Assembly: GCA_900108205.1 (NCBI GenBank)
Contig: FNUU01000001.1
Coordinates: 778,550 to 842,549 of the forward strand
Direction of reading: 5' to 3'
Origin: Eubacterium ruminantium
Lineage (GTDB): Bacteria; Bacillota; Clostridia; Lachnospirales; Lachnospiraceae
Length of the DNA: 64,000 nucleotides
This document shows positions 1 through 7,915 of the stretch, piece after piece (positions within the stretch are counted from its first letter, which is position 1; every line of letters starts with the position of its first letter). The position numbers and the translations under genes are program-made. The notes below the pieces were generated by a model. The model was not told where the DNA came from and did no database searches. It saw only the letters and a program-made list of their open reading frames with translations.

Positions 1-221
1 GAAAGCTTTGAAATAGGTATGAACGCCCTCAGCCCCTCATATTCGGCAATTACGCCGCCCTTAACAATATCACTTACCGTGACAGTTATATTTTCCTGTG
101 ATTCTTTCAGCTCTTCCATCTTTCTCCACGCCAGAAGCGTATCTGTATCATGAACTCCATCCCCCATAAGGCTGTATGATGCCTCAAGTAAATCCTCATA
201 ATCCTTCATTGTTTCTTCCAT
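1..221 (-). CDS. S1-like RNA-binding protein, N-terminal part (runs off the window)
   Basis: The reading frame opens at an ATG at 219-221 behind a strong AGGAGG ribosome site and continues out of the left edge, giving about 73 residues. After an acidic N-terminal stretch the protein enters a pattern typical of an S1 RNA-binding domain: a beta strand with TVSDIVKGGVIAEYEG followed by LRAFIPISKLS, where the VKGG and FIP motifs are characteristic of S1 repeats. Short S1-domain proteins of this kind are common in Lachnospiraceae, where they are annotated as ribosomal protein S1 homologues. The number of S1 repeats and the exact role cannot be judged because the C-terminus is missing. Confidence 0.75.
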   Translation of the reverse strand, partial: MEETMKDYEDLLEASYSLMGDGVHDTDTLLAWRKMEELKESQENITVTVSDIVKGGVIAEYEGLRAFIPISKL

Positions 222-311
222 TTCATAGCCTCCTCATTCATAGTGGTATACACCATAATTTCATATGACATATCCTATAATTCACCTTCCTTTAACGGAT
301 ACATATTAGTA

Positions 312-788
312 TCAGTTACCATCCTTTAACCCAGTTCTTCTTTCTCTATCATATGTAATGCCGCCAAGCGTATCCTTTACTATCTCCTTCACCCCATGGC
401 AGCCAAGTGTTTTGATCTTATCAGCGAAGGTTTTGCTAACCATTCTTGCAAGGTATTTGAGTTCTGATACATCAGGTGCCACCGCCGTTGCATGAATCCT
501 GTTCTTACCGGTCATAATGTAGATTTCTGTCACATATCCTGTCCTGTTAAGATATTCAAGGATATCTTCATAGTCATCGTCCACCATCGTGATCTCCATA
601 AGCATCTTAACATTATCTTCTCTGAATATTATAGCCTTATATCCTCGTATGATTCCGTCATCCTCCAGTTTCTTCACGCGTTTCTTAACAGCAACCCTGG
701 ATATTCCGATTTCCTTGCCTATTTCCGTAAGGCTCATCCTGCCGTTATCACGAAGCAGTCTGAGTATATCTATATCTTTTTCGTCCAT
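312..788 (-). CDS. Lrp/AsnC family transcriptional regulator
   Basis: A 158-residue protein with an AsnC-type winged helix at residues 1-60 (DILRLLRDNGRMSLTEIGKE, then ISRVAVKKRVKKLEDDGII) followed by a C-terminal half compatible with the Lrp ligand-binding (RAM) fold. Length fits the family. The start is supported by an AGAGGAAG ribosome site. Members of this family regulate amino-acid or related metabolism through small-molecule binding and often control their own gene. The ligand and targets cannot be read from the sequence. The gene lies upstream of, and in the same direction as, the S1-like gene, with a 90-bp gap. Confidence 0.85.
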   Translation of the reverse strand: MDEKDIDILRLLRDNGRMSLTEIGKEIGISRVAVKKRVKKLEDDGIIRGYKAIIFREDNVKMLMEITMVDDDYEDILEYLNRTGYVTEIYIMTGKNRIHATAVAPDVSELKYLARMVSKTFADKIKTLGCHGVKEIVKDTLGGITYDRERRTGLKDGN

Positions 789-810
789 GCGCTTCCTCTC
801 TGTACTATCT

Positions 811-1020
811 TATCCGGCCGGATTGCTATGATTCAAAATAAATGTCCGGTCAGATTACTATGATTCCAGTTGTGTGTCCGGTCGAATTGCTATAATTCCG
901 AATATATGTCCAGCCATATCAATATGATTCTGAATATATATCCAACCTAACCACTGTGATTCTAAATATATGTCCAATCAGACCACTATAATTTTGAATG
1001 CACGTCCAATCGACATCAGT
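811..1020. repeat. Degenerate 32-bp tandem repeat, about 6.5 units
   Basis: Six consecutive 32-bp units start at 811, 843, 875, 907, 939 and 971, with a partial seventh at 1003. Each begins TRTCCRRYC and contains TATRATTC or a close variant near its middle. Units diverge gradually along the array. The array fills the spacer between the Lrp gene and the small SOS gene, and no coding frame was recognised in it. Confidence 0.85.
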
Positions 1021-1061
1021 CATGCATGACTCTCAATCAAACACCACAATCTCTATAAACC

Positions 1062-1355
1062 TCACGTTGTCATCGTCCAGGATGTCGATGTAGGTGAATA
1101 GTACAGTGTTATCTTTCTCATGGTATTTATAACAAGTATCTTACATTCAAACACAAGGCTGTGCCCCGTGACAAATACGCCATCCGGCGTAGTATAGCTG
1201 CCCCTATGAGAAATATCCATATATTCCTTTATATTAAATATCTGCCTCTGTCCGTCTTCATCCGTCAGTCTGATCTTCAGCGGTATAACCGTTCCATCTG
1301 TCGAATGCTGGCAGATAACATCAACCTTCATCGGCGCTCTGCAATCTATACTCAT
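1062..1355 (-). CDS. Small SOS-controlled protein of unknown function
   Basis: A 97-residue protein with no domain I can name. It starts with MSIDCRAPMKVDVICQHSTD and has the pattern PLKIRLTDEDG followed by predicted beta strands. It resembles small clostridial proteins often encoded next to Y-family DNA polymerase genes, but that is recollection and no polymerase gene is present here. The ATG at 1353-1355 is preferred over the upstream GTG because AGAGGTG lies at proper distance. The gene sits directly behind a strong promoter with a LexA box in its spacer, so DNA-damage induction is well supported even though the function is unknown. Confidence 0.6.
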   Translation of the reverse strand: MSIDCRAPMKVDVICQHSTDGTVIPLKIRLTDEDGQRQIFNIKEYMDISHRGSYTTPDGVFVTGHSLVFECKILVINTMRKITLYYSPTSTSWTMTT

Positions 1356-1375
1356 ATTTTTCACCTCTTAACACG

Positions 1376-1405
1376 AATATAGAACATTTGTTCGATATTT
1401 GTCAA
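1376..1405 (-). promoter_or_regulatory. SOS promoter: LexA box inside a sigma-A promoter
   Basis: On the minus strand TTGACA (1400-1405) and TATATT (1376-1381) are separated by 18 bp, and the spacer contains CGAACAAATGTTC (1382-1394), a near-consensus Gram-positive LexA box. LexA bound here would block RNA polymerase. The promoter drives the small gene ending at 1062. The stop codon of the MFS remnant overlaps the -35 element. Confidence 0.85.
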
Positions 1406-1632
1406 GAGGCGACTTGCGCTGTTTTATAATGATTTGCCACATAATGATTCACGGAAGCATCTATAGAGCCTGCCCCCAGACCATATGGCACAGCAAAAAT
1501 GAACAGTATCCAATAAGAGCCTGACAAAGAAAATCCGACCAGTCCAAGAATGGTCAGAAACCAACCGGATCCCAGTAGTGAATCCGGCAGACCGAGACTT
1601 ATAAATATTAAATATATTACCGCTACAAGCAT
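1402..1632 (-). pseudogene. Remnant of an MFS transporter
   Basis: The 76-residue frame starts like the first membrane helix of a fucose-permease-like MFS transporter (YLIFISLGLPDSLLGSGW) and jumps directly to what is normally the fourth-helix region (LTILGLVGFSLSGSYW and VPYGLGAGSIDASVNHYVA). It stops a few residues later. About fifty residues appear to be deleted in frame between the two blocks, and everything after the first third of the protein is gone. A complete transporter of this family has roughly 380-400 residues. This is therefore a decayed gene, not a small transporter. Confidence 0.8.
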
Positions 1633-1653
1633 TGATTCCTTATTATTCCTTTT

Positions 1654-3597
1654 CTATTTATTCTGCGATTTCATATTTTTCTTTCTGATAGCCGATATAT
1701 ATTTAACAAAATGATCCTTCGGAATTGGTTTTGAAAAATAAAAGCCCTGAAGATAATCCACACCTAAGCGTGTCAGCAGTTCGATATGCGCTCTGGTTTC
1801 AACACCTTCAACCAGTATTTTTTTCTTCATCTGCCGGATCATACGGATGGTATTTTCCAGAATGATCATTCCAAGTTCACTGGTCTCGGCTCCCCAGAGA
1901 AGGCTCTTATCAATCTTCACCACATCAAGATTCATGGAGAAGATGGCACTGACATTTGAATATCCCGTCCCATAATCATCCATGGAAAACATAAAGCCTT
2001 CTTCCTTAAGTCTGTGGATCACCTTACTGAGTGCACCATAATCACTGGCAGCTATAGTCTCCGTAATCTCAAAATTGATAAACTTCTTCTCTATACCATA
2101 ACGTTCCACTATCTCATTTATATTATCTACAAAATGCGGTCTCATACACTGGAGCACCGAAAGATTTACATTTATATTATCAATTCCGTTCTCCTGCGGA
2201 ATGCCTGACTTCAGGAATTCACATACATTTTCGAGAACAAAATCATCGATATCATCCACAAGTCCATTCTGCTCCGCGATTGGTATAAATTCATCCGGAT
2301 ATATATTTCCAATTTCCTTATCATGCATTCTTATAAGCGCCTCGGCACCATGGAGCTTTCCGTTCAGATAAAATGTCGGCTGATAGTATACCTCGTAGCT
2401 GTTCTCCGAGAAACCTCTCGGCAGTGCATCCTCTATCATTTTCCGTCTTATAATAAAGTTCAGATCATCTCCTATAAGAACAGCTTTATCCTTATCCGAA
2501 GGGATCGGACTATCTATCATATAAAATACTTCCGAGGTTGTTTTTACCTGACCCGGAATATCGGCAACCATTACCGTGACACTCAGTTGAATACTGAAAT
2601 CCTTATAATCCCACGGAGTTTCAAAGCGTTTTGTAATATCCTCCGCCAGCTTTTCCACCTGCTCCGGTGTCTTGTTATATATAGTAAGGACAAATATCTG
2701 TTTTTCCGGAACGTATATATAATACCTTCTTACCACTGTCTTCAGATAATCTGAAATGATATCTGAGATAACATTTATCTCTCCATTTCCGACAAGTCTG
2801 TTGACCAGATCAAAATTATTTATTCGTATTACCAGTATGGAAAGCTTTCTGTTATGTTTAAGACAGCTTCCGATATCCAGGTTCAGCGCTGCTCTGTTAT
2901 AGAAGCCCATGCCAAAATCTGTGCGGTCATCTTCATTTTCTACCGCCATAAGAACGCCTGTAAATCCGACTGCTTCAGCAAGAACCTCAACCTTCATGTT
3001 CTTATCGATCAACTGGATGAGTACTCCCACCGCAACCAGAACGAAGAAAAAGATAAGCGCAGTCTTGCGCTTCCCGGATATAAAATTCCACGTACGGCCA
3101 AGAACGACGAAGGCAAGTACATAATAAAACAATGCCGCAATATAAATGGCAAACTCTCCCCACTCACGTTTGAAAGTGATATCATCTATAAATGACCATA
3201 CGAAATGTGTTGATGGATTTGTTATGGCAAGGATTTCCGTGACAAAAAACGGAGCTGATATAAGCCCCATTTTCACACTATTGAGACGTGTTGACATGAA
3301 GCTGATGCTTGAGACATAGTAAAAAAACAGCGGACACAGTGCTGTGTGTGTAACAAAATACGCATATCTGCTGGCCTGCAGTGCAAACGCCGAATGCTCT
3401 GACAGATCCGGATTCGCCCCGTAAACACCGGTGATTATTCCGGTAACGGAATTGATCATCAAAATGGCCAGAATTGAAATGAATATTTTGTTTTGAAGCT
3501 TATCAGTGCGCCCCTGGATGAATGTATATATAAGATTTACCAGACAGATGAGCAGTGACGCTACAGCCACTCCCAATCCAAACGAATAATCAAACAT
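1654..3597 (-). CDS. Membrane c-di-GMP phosphodiesterase (degenerate GGDEF plus EAL)
   Basis: A 647-residue protein. The ATG at 3595-3597 is chosen because AGAGGA lies just upstream; a longer frame has no ribosome site. Residues 1 to about 215 hold about seven hydrophobic helices. A central domain fits a GGDEF fold but lacks the GG[DE]EF signature (NGEINVISDI in its place), so cyclase activity is unlikely. The C-terminal EAL domain keeps its metal- and substrate-binding residues: GAEALIR, NVNLS, EITET, MDDYGTGYSN, KIDKSLL, EGVET and QGFYFSKP. It should hydrolyse c-di-GMP at the membrane, with the N-terminal helices or the GGDEF relic as sensor. Two c-di-GMP riboswitches lie in this window. 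Confidence 0.9.
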   Translation of the reverse strand: MFDYSFGLGVAVASLLICLVNLIYTFIQGRTDKLQNKIFISILAILMINSVTGIITGVYGANPDLSEHSAFALQASRYAYFVTHTALCPLFFYYVSSISFMSTRLNSVKMGLISAPFFVTEILAITNPSTHFVWSFIDDITFKREWGEFAIYIAALFYYVLAFVVLGRTWNFISGKRKTALIFFFVLVAVGVLIQLIDKNMKVEVLAEAVGFTGVLMAVENEDDRTDFGMGFYNRAALNLDIGSCLKHNRKLSILVIRINNFDLVNRLVGNGEINVISDIISDYLKTVVRRYYIYVPEKQIFVLTIYNKTPEQVEKLAEDITKRFETPWDYKDFSIQLSVTVMVADIPGQVKTTSEVFYMIDSPIPSDKDKAVLIGDDLNFIIRRKMIEDALPRGFSENSYEVYYQPTFYLNGKLHGAEALIRMHDKEIGNIYPDEFIPIAEQNGLVDDIDDFVLENVCEFLKSGIPQENGIDNINVNLSVLQCMRPHFVDNINEIVERYGIEKKFINFEITETIAASDYGALSKVIHRLKEEGFMFSMDDYGTGYSNVSAIFSMNLDVVKIDKSLLWGAETSELGMIILENTIRMIRQMKKKILVEGVETRAHIELLTRLGVDYLQGFYFSKPIPKDHFVKYISAIRKKNMKSQNK

Positions 3598-3642
3598 ATA
3601 TATTCCTCTTCGTATTAAACTATAGACACTCCGACACATTTA

Positions 3643-3671
3643 ATTTTATCATTTTTTATATGTTTTTTCAA
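3643..3671 (-). promoter_or_regulatory. Promoter of the EAL phosphodiesterase gene
   Basis: On the minus strand TTGAAA (3666-3671), a 17-bp spacer and TAAAAT (3643-3648) form a good vegetative promoter about 45 bp upstream of the chosen ATG. Confidence 0.6.
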
Positions 3672-3714
3672 CGAACAATACGCTTTGGTTATTCTTTTAT
3701 TCCTGTTTTTGTTA

Positions 3715-3860
3715 TATAATGAGGTTTGGACAAAATGGATATTTTTCCACTGACCGAAGATATCTCTTATCAAAAAAACAATTCCCGAGTAAAACGAGTA
3801 TTTTTTTCGATAAGATACCGTAGGACGTAAGTCCCGCAGTTCTAAATAATTTGTAGTCCA
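3715..3860 (+). promoter_or_regulatory. Promoter and candidate structured leader of the esterase operon
   Basis: A TATAAT box at 3715-3720 (weak -35) would start a leader of about 150 nt. The leader contains an outer helix pairing GGACAAAAT (3728-3736) with ATTTGTAGTCC (3849-3859), a long inner helix CTTATC plus seven A (3766-3778) with seven T, one bulged C and GATAAG (3801-3814), and a small GGAC-GTAA-GTCC hairpin (3823-3834). The outer helix ends a few bases before the AAAAGGA ribosome site. The three-helix layout resembles a regulatory leader, but I recognise no known riboswitch class. Confidence 0.4.
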
Positions 3861-3874
3861 AAAAGGATAAATAA

Positions 3875-4840
3875 ATGAACAAAAACAATCAACACAGCAG
3901 GATAAATCTGAATAACTCCCTGATGAAGGCTCTCCGGGCAGTGAATTCTCTGTCAGGCAAATCTGCAGAGGATACAGACCTTAAGAATCACAGGAAAACT
4001 CTGGAACGGTCAGGACGTCTCGCTTCGCCAAAGGGCAACATTTCCATAAGACATTTCAAGGTTGGAAATATTCCCTGTGAAATGATAAAACCGGATTTTG
4101 CTCATAATCCGCAGTATGCAATACTTTACGCACATGGTGGCGGATATATCAGTGGAGGCCTCTTCTTTGCGCGTATCCTTGCCGCAAAAATGGCAATCGC
4201 TACCGGTTTTACCACCTATTCCTTCGAATACCGTCTGGCTCCGGAGAACCCGTATCCGGCCGCCCTCGATGACGGAATGGCTGTATGGGAATATCTGACG
4301 AAAAACAGGTATACCCCGGAGCAGATAATCCTTGCAGGAGATTCCGCAGGAGGCAATATGATACTTCGTCTGACTCAGGATCTGATTGCAGGCGGAAACC
4401 CGATTCCAAGGTGTCTTCTCATGTTCAGTCCCTGGACAGATATGACCGGAACTTCCGGCAGCTATGAGGAAATGAAAAATCTGGACCCAGTGCTTACGAA
4501 AAAATATATACTGGACGCAGCAAATGCATATATTTCCGGTGCAGGCGATCCTTCCGATTCCCGCTTCAGCCCTCTCTACGGAGAACTTGCAGGACTTCCT
4601 CCTGTATTTATCATGGCCGGAAGAAATGAAATCCTGCTGGATGACAGCATTCTCCTCAGAGATAAAATACTTGAAGCAGGCGGCAAAGCCGATCTGGATA
4701 TAGAGGAAGACGGCTGGCATGTCTATCAGCAAATGCCGGTACCGATGGCAAAACGTGCCATGAAACGGCTGTCAAATTATATCTGTTCTGAAATCTATGG
4801 TGTTAAATTTCAAAACAGACATGAACAGCAAAAACAATAA
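3875..4840 (+). CDS. Alpha/beta hydrolase of the hormone-sensitive-lipase type
   Basis: A 321-residue esterase-like hydrolase. The oxyanion motif HGGGY (in AILYAHGGGYISGG), the nucleophile motif GDSAGGN, an acidic residue in LLDDSILL and a histidine in EDGWHVY form the expected Ser-Asp-His triad. No signal peptide is visible, so it should act in the cytosol on short-chain or lipid esters. It is the first gene of a plus-strand operon with an acyltransferase-like protein and a DUF6320-like protein. The pairing of an esterase and an acyltransferase suggests turnover or making of an ester compound, but the substrate is unknown. Confidence 0.85.
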   Translation: MNKNNQHSRINLNNSLMKALRAVNSLSGKSAEDTDLKNHRKTLERSGRLASPKGNISIRHFKVGNIPCEMIKPDFAHNPQYAILYAHGGGYISGGLFFARILAAKMAIATGFTTYSFEYRLAPENPYPAALDDGMAVWEYLTKNRYTPEQIILAGDSAGGNMILRLTQDLIAGGNPIPRCLLMFSPWTDMTGTSGSYEEMKNLDPVLTKKYILDAANAYISGAGDPSDSRFSPLYGELAGLPPVFIMAGRNEILLDDSILLRDKILEAGGKADLDIEEDGWHVYQQMPVPMAKRAMKRLSNYICSEIYGVKFQNRHEQQKQ

Positions 4841-4874
4841 AATATAAATCATATAAGATCAGACAGGAATAAAA

Positions 4875-6125
4875 ATGGGAAACGAAAATTGGTATAAATT
4901 AGATAATGTAGCAAAGGTCTTTCTGGCAACACTTTCAAAAAGAGATACCAGAACCCTTCGTATATGCTGTACTCTGAAGGAAAATATCGAGCCAAAGCTC
5001 CTTCAGGATGCAGTTCTTCTTGCTATTCAGGACAGACCGCAGGTACAGGTTCGCATACGACGCGGCATATTCTGGCATTACCTGGAAGACACCGATCTGG
5101 AGCCGAAGGTATGTGAAGAACATGACAGAATATGTCCTCTTCTCTATGTTCCGTCCAAGGCGATGCTTCATTATCAGGTAACATATTTCAGAAAGCGCAT
5201 AAATCTTGATATTTTCCACGCTCTCGCCGACGGAACAGGCGCTGTAGAATTCTTAAACATCATAGTACTTCACTATCTGACGCTGAGATATCCCGGCAAA
5301 TTTGAAGATACAACCATTCATTCCGGTGCATCGGAAGACGACCTCAGCCAGGACAGCTATAAGAAATTCTTCGGAAAGATAGAGCTCTCCAGAGCTGAAT
5401 CCTCCGGAAATGCTTATCATCCCGGAGGGCTTAAGCTTCCATACGATCAGCTGCAGTTTTTTGAAATCCATATGCCGACGGATCAGATTCTTCCGAAAGC
5501 AAAAGCACTTAAGGTTTCTCTTACCAGTTATATTGGAGCCGCATGGATGCTTGCTATTCGTGACGATATGCCTACGCGTCGCAAAAATCTTCCTGTAACG
5601 GTATCGCTTCCCGTGAATCTCCGTAACTATTATCCATCGCAAACAGGAAGAAATTTCTTCAATAACGTGAATGTTTCACATGTTTTTGATAAAGATATAA
5701 GTCTGGATGAACTTGCAATGGAATTTGATGCTGCCTTTAAAAGCCTTCTGACAGAGGAAAATATCAAAAAGCAGATGGACAGCTTTGAAACGATGGAATT
5801 TTTTGCCCCGGTAAGGCCGGTCCCTCTCTTCATAAAGCAGCCAGTCATCAGACATTTCACGAAGAAGTCAAATAAAAAAGTATCTATGGTATTATCAAAT
5901 ATGGGCGTACAGCGTCCACCGCAGGAGCTGGATGAATATATTGATACATATACCGGATTCTGCAGTTCCAACAACCTGTTTTCTACCATTTTCAGTTGTC
6001 ACGGAGACCTCTCCCTTGGAGTTGCTTCTCCTTACATGAATACAACTGTGGTAAAAAATCTGGTCAGAAGACTTACAGATCTTGGAATAGAGATAAAGGT
6101 ACATGCAACGGAGGTATACAGATAA
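4875..6125 (+). CDS. Alcohol acetyltransferase/condensation-domain-like acyltransferase
   Basis: A 416-residue protein with the HxxxDG motif of the BAHD/condensation acyltransferase superfamily (IFHALADGTGAVEF near residues 115-128), in which His is the general base. Further parts (ISLDELAMEFD, SNMGVQRP) are consistent with the alcohol acetyltransferase-like subgroup seen in Firmicutes. It starts 34 bp after the esterase gene, and its stop codon overlaps the start of the next gene (TAATG), so all three are probably translated from one message. The acyl donor and acceptor are not predictable. Confidence 0.75.
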   Translation: MGNENWYKLDNVAKVFLATLSKRDTRTLRICCTLKENIEPKLLQDAVLLAIQDRPQVQVRIRRGIFWHYLEDTDLEPKVCEEHDRICPLLYVPSKAMLHYQVTYFRKRINLDIFHALADGTGAVEFLNIIVLHYLTLRYPGKFEDTTIHSGASEDDLSQDSYKKFFGKIELSRAESSGNAYHPGGLKLPYDQLQFFEIHMPTDQILPKAKALKVSLTSYIGAAWMLAIRDDMPTRRKNLPVTVSLPVNLRNYYPSQTGRNFFNNVNVSHVFDKDISLDELAMEFDAAFKSLLTEENIKKQMDSFETMEFFAPVRPVPLFIKQPVIRHFTKKSNKKVSMVLSNMGVQRPPQELDEYIDTYTGFCSSNNLFSTIFSCHGDLSLGVASPYMNTTVVKNLVRRLTDLGIEIKVHATEVYR

Positions 6126-6793
6126 TGAAAAAGTGTCCTTACTGCAAAATAGAAGTCAGTGGAAGAAATGATAAATGCCCTCTTTGCCAGAGCAGACTTA
6201 CCGGCGAGGGAGAGGATGCTGTATTTCCTGTGAGTGAAGCCTTAAAATTCAAATCATTTTTATATAAGCTTCAAATGCTCATAGTACTCAGTATCGTGAT
6301 CACCGGACTCGGTCTGGATTTTATGTATCACATCAAATTACCGGGTTTTCCCAAGCTGCATTGGAGCCTCATTTTAGCCATGTGGCTGCTCGCCTTTGAA
6401 TTTCTTATCATGCGGCAGTTCAGACCCGGAATAGGCTCTGCACGAAAGATAACGATGATGGTTCTGATCATGCTTATCACAACTCTTATCACGGCACACT
6501 ATTTTAAACTGATGTGGCTCGCCTGGGATTGGATAGTCCCTATAGTTCTGGCAGGAATGATGACTGCGAATTTTGTTTTAGCGATGCTGGACCGGCAGGG
6601 AAATACAATGGCCTACCTTCTTTCAGGACTGACATTTGGCCTGCTGCCATGTATCATAAGATTTATCGCAGATAAGAAAATGCCTCTGGCATGGACCATC
6701 TGTATGATCATCGGTGCCATCCTGTTCGCCGGAACCATAATCTTCAAAGGCCACTCCGTGGCAAATGAACTCCGGCGAAGATTTAATGTGTAA
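6125..6793 (+). CDS. DUF6320-like zinc-ribbon membrane protein
   Basis: A 222-residue protein starting at the ATG that overlaps the previous stop codon, with GGAGG about ten bases upstream. The N-terminus is a four-cysteine zinc ribbon (CPYCKIEVSGRNDKCPLC). From about residue 45 onward five to six hydrophobic helices follow. This matches the family described as DUF6320, which in Lachnospiraceae tends to stand beside the same esterase and acyltransferase genes (from memory). It is probably a membrane partner of the other two enzymes; no catalytic motif is visible. Confidence 0.7.
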   Translation: MKKCPYCKIEVSGRNDKCPLCQSRLTGEGEDAVFPVSEALKFKSFLYKLQMLIVLSIVITGLGLDFMYHIKLPGFPKLHWSLILAMWLLAFEFLIMRQFRPGIGSARKITMMVLIMLITTLITAHYFKLMWLAWDWIVPIVLAGMMTANFVLAMLDRQGNTMAYLLSGLTFGLLPCIIRFIADKKMPLAWTICMIIGAILFAGTIIFKGHSVANELRRRFNV

Positions 6794-6805
6794 ATGCATA
6801 TCCGC

Positions 6806-7465
6806 TCACTTCCTCAAATACTCCGATGAAAGTGGAAATTCAAAATATGTATCCGGATATGGTTCATTTTCCAAAGTAAAATGCCACCATTCACAATCAA
6901 TAGGCATAAAGCCGTTCCTGACCATAACCTTTCTAAGCATCATTCGGTTCGCGTACTGTTCTTCAGTTACATCCCTGCAGTCCGGATGTGACAGCTCACT
7001 GAAGAGATCGAACGGACTTCCCATATCAACCTCCTTGCCCGTTCTCATGTCAAGCAGAGTAAGATCTACCGTACTTCCTCTGCTGTGACTGGACTGTTTA
7101 GCGACATATCCCTTTTCAAAGAGTTCCTGCTTCTGAAGGTCAGGATAAAAATATGGTTTCATACGAATATCCTGGTCCTCAATCCCCCACAGAACAAAAT
7201 GCCTTACAGCACAAGCCGGACGATATGTATCAAATATCTTGAGACGGTATCCTCTCACAAACATTTCATTGCTGACGGCCTTTAAGGCTCTGGCCGCTTC
7301 TTTAGTAAGGATTGAGCAGGGCTCCTCATATCCGTCAATTCTCTCTCCGACAAAATTATAGGTTGAAAAATATCTGATTTCCTGAACTATATGAGGGATA
7401 ACGTCCGAAAGAAGTACAAATCCCGACGGATTCATCGTAATATCATTTCTGTAATCATTTCTCAT
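6806..7465 (-). CDS. VanX/DdpX-like D-Ala-D-Ala dipeptidase (peptidase M15D)
   Basis: A 219-residue zinc peptidase. The metal and catalytic signature of the family is present: SSHSRGSTVDL (zinc His and Asp), CEWWHF (catalytic Glu and zinc His) and the substrate-binding Arg in DTYRP. The ATG at 7463-7465 is preferred because AAAGGAGC lies seven bases upstream; the longer frame has no site. Members cleave D-Ala-D-Ala dipeptides, either for vancomycin resistance or for recycling of cell-wall material. With no vanH, vanA or vanRS nearby, a housekeeping recycling role is more likely. It converges with the esterase operon with only 12 bp between stops. Confidence 0.85.
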   Translation of the reverse strand: MRNDYRNDITMNPSGFVLLSDVIPHIVQEIRYFSTYNFVGERIDGYEEPCSILTKEAARALKAVSNEMFVRGYRLKIFDTYRPACAVRHFVLWGIEDQDIRMKPYFYPDLQKQELFEKGYVAKQSSHSRGSTVDLTLLDMRTGKEVDMGSPFDLFSELSHPDCRDVTEEQYANRMMLRKVMVRNGFMPIDCEWWHFTLENEPYPDTYFEFPLSSEYLRK

Positions 7466-7522
7466 ACTTCGCTCCTTTATAAATACACACAACCAACCAG
7501 TCTAAACTTATCTATCCGACAA

Positions 7523-7662
7523 AATATGTTCGTCCGAATCTATCTAACCAAATCTGTCTAACCAAATCTATCTTACCGAATCTGTCTAACCAAATCTATC
7601 TGACTGAATCTATCCGGCTAAATCTGCCTGACTAAATTTCTCCGGTTGAATATGTCCGGCCG
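7523..7662. repeat. 14-bp tandem repeat, ten units
   Basis: Ten contiguous 14-bp units with consensus AATCTATCTAACCA, drifting to AATATGTCCGGCCG at both ends. They are perfectly in phase from 7523 to 7662. The end form shares TGTCCGGCCG with the 32-bp repeat at 811-1020. The array lies in the 450-bp spacer (7466-7915) upstream of the dipeptidase gene. The rest of that spacer holds an A+T-rich stretch, a palindrome at about 7773-7808 and the ilvE terminator; no further gene is seen. Confidence 0.9.
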
Positions 7663-7805
7663 AATTAATATTCATCCGTATAAATATAAAAATCATCATT
7701 ACTGATATAGATCAAATGCTCTATGATAATTTTAACAGATATTCCATATCAAACGCAACAAATATAGCTGTTCTTATATAACAGGAAGCGCAGTTTCCTA
7801 TTATA

Positions 7806-7846
7806 TAAAAAAGTCCCTTCCACAAGTCTGACTTGTAAAAGGGACT
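7806..7846 (-). terminator. Intrinsic terminator of ilvE
   Basis: On the minus strand AGTCCCTT..ACAAGT pairs with ACTTGT..AAGGGACT (7812-7846) and is followed by six T. It lies 70 bp past the ilvE stop. A second A+T-rich palindrome with AGGAA/TTTCC arms follows directly (about 7773-7808). Confidence 0.9.
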
Positions 7847-7915
7847 ATACATTTTAATATTATATTTTCGTATCATTTTCCTGTCACAGCCGATACTGCC
7901 ACAGGCTGTACCAAA

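Noticed and set aside
1402..1632. Small membrane protein
   Set aside because: The two blocks match helices one and four of a large MFS transporter, so it is a deletion remnant.
4010..4732. Minus-strand 240-residue open frame opposite the esterase gene
   Set aside because: The plus-strand frame has all esterase motifs; the antisense frame has unusual composition and no start signals.
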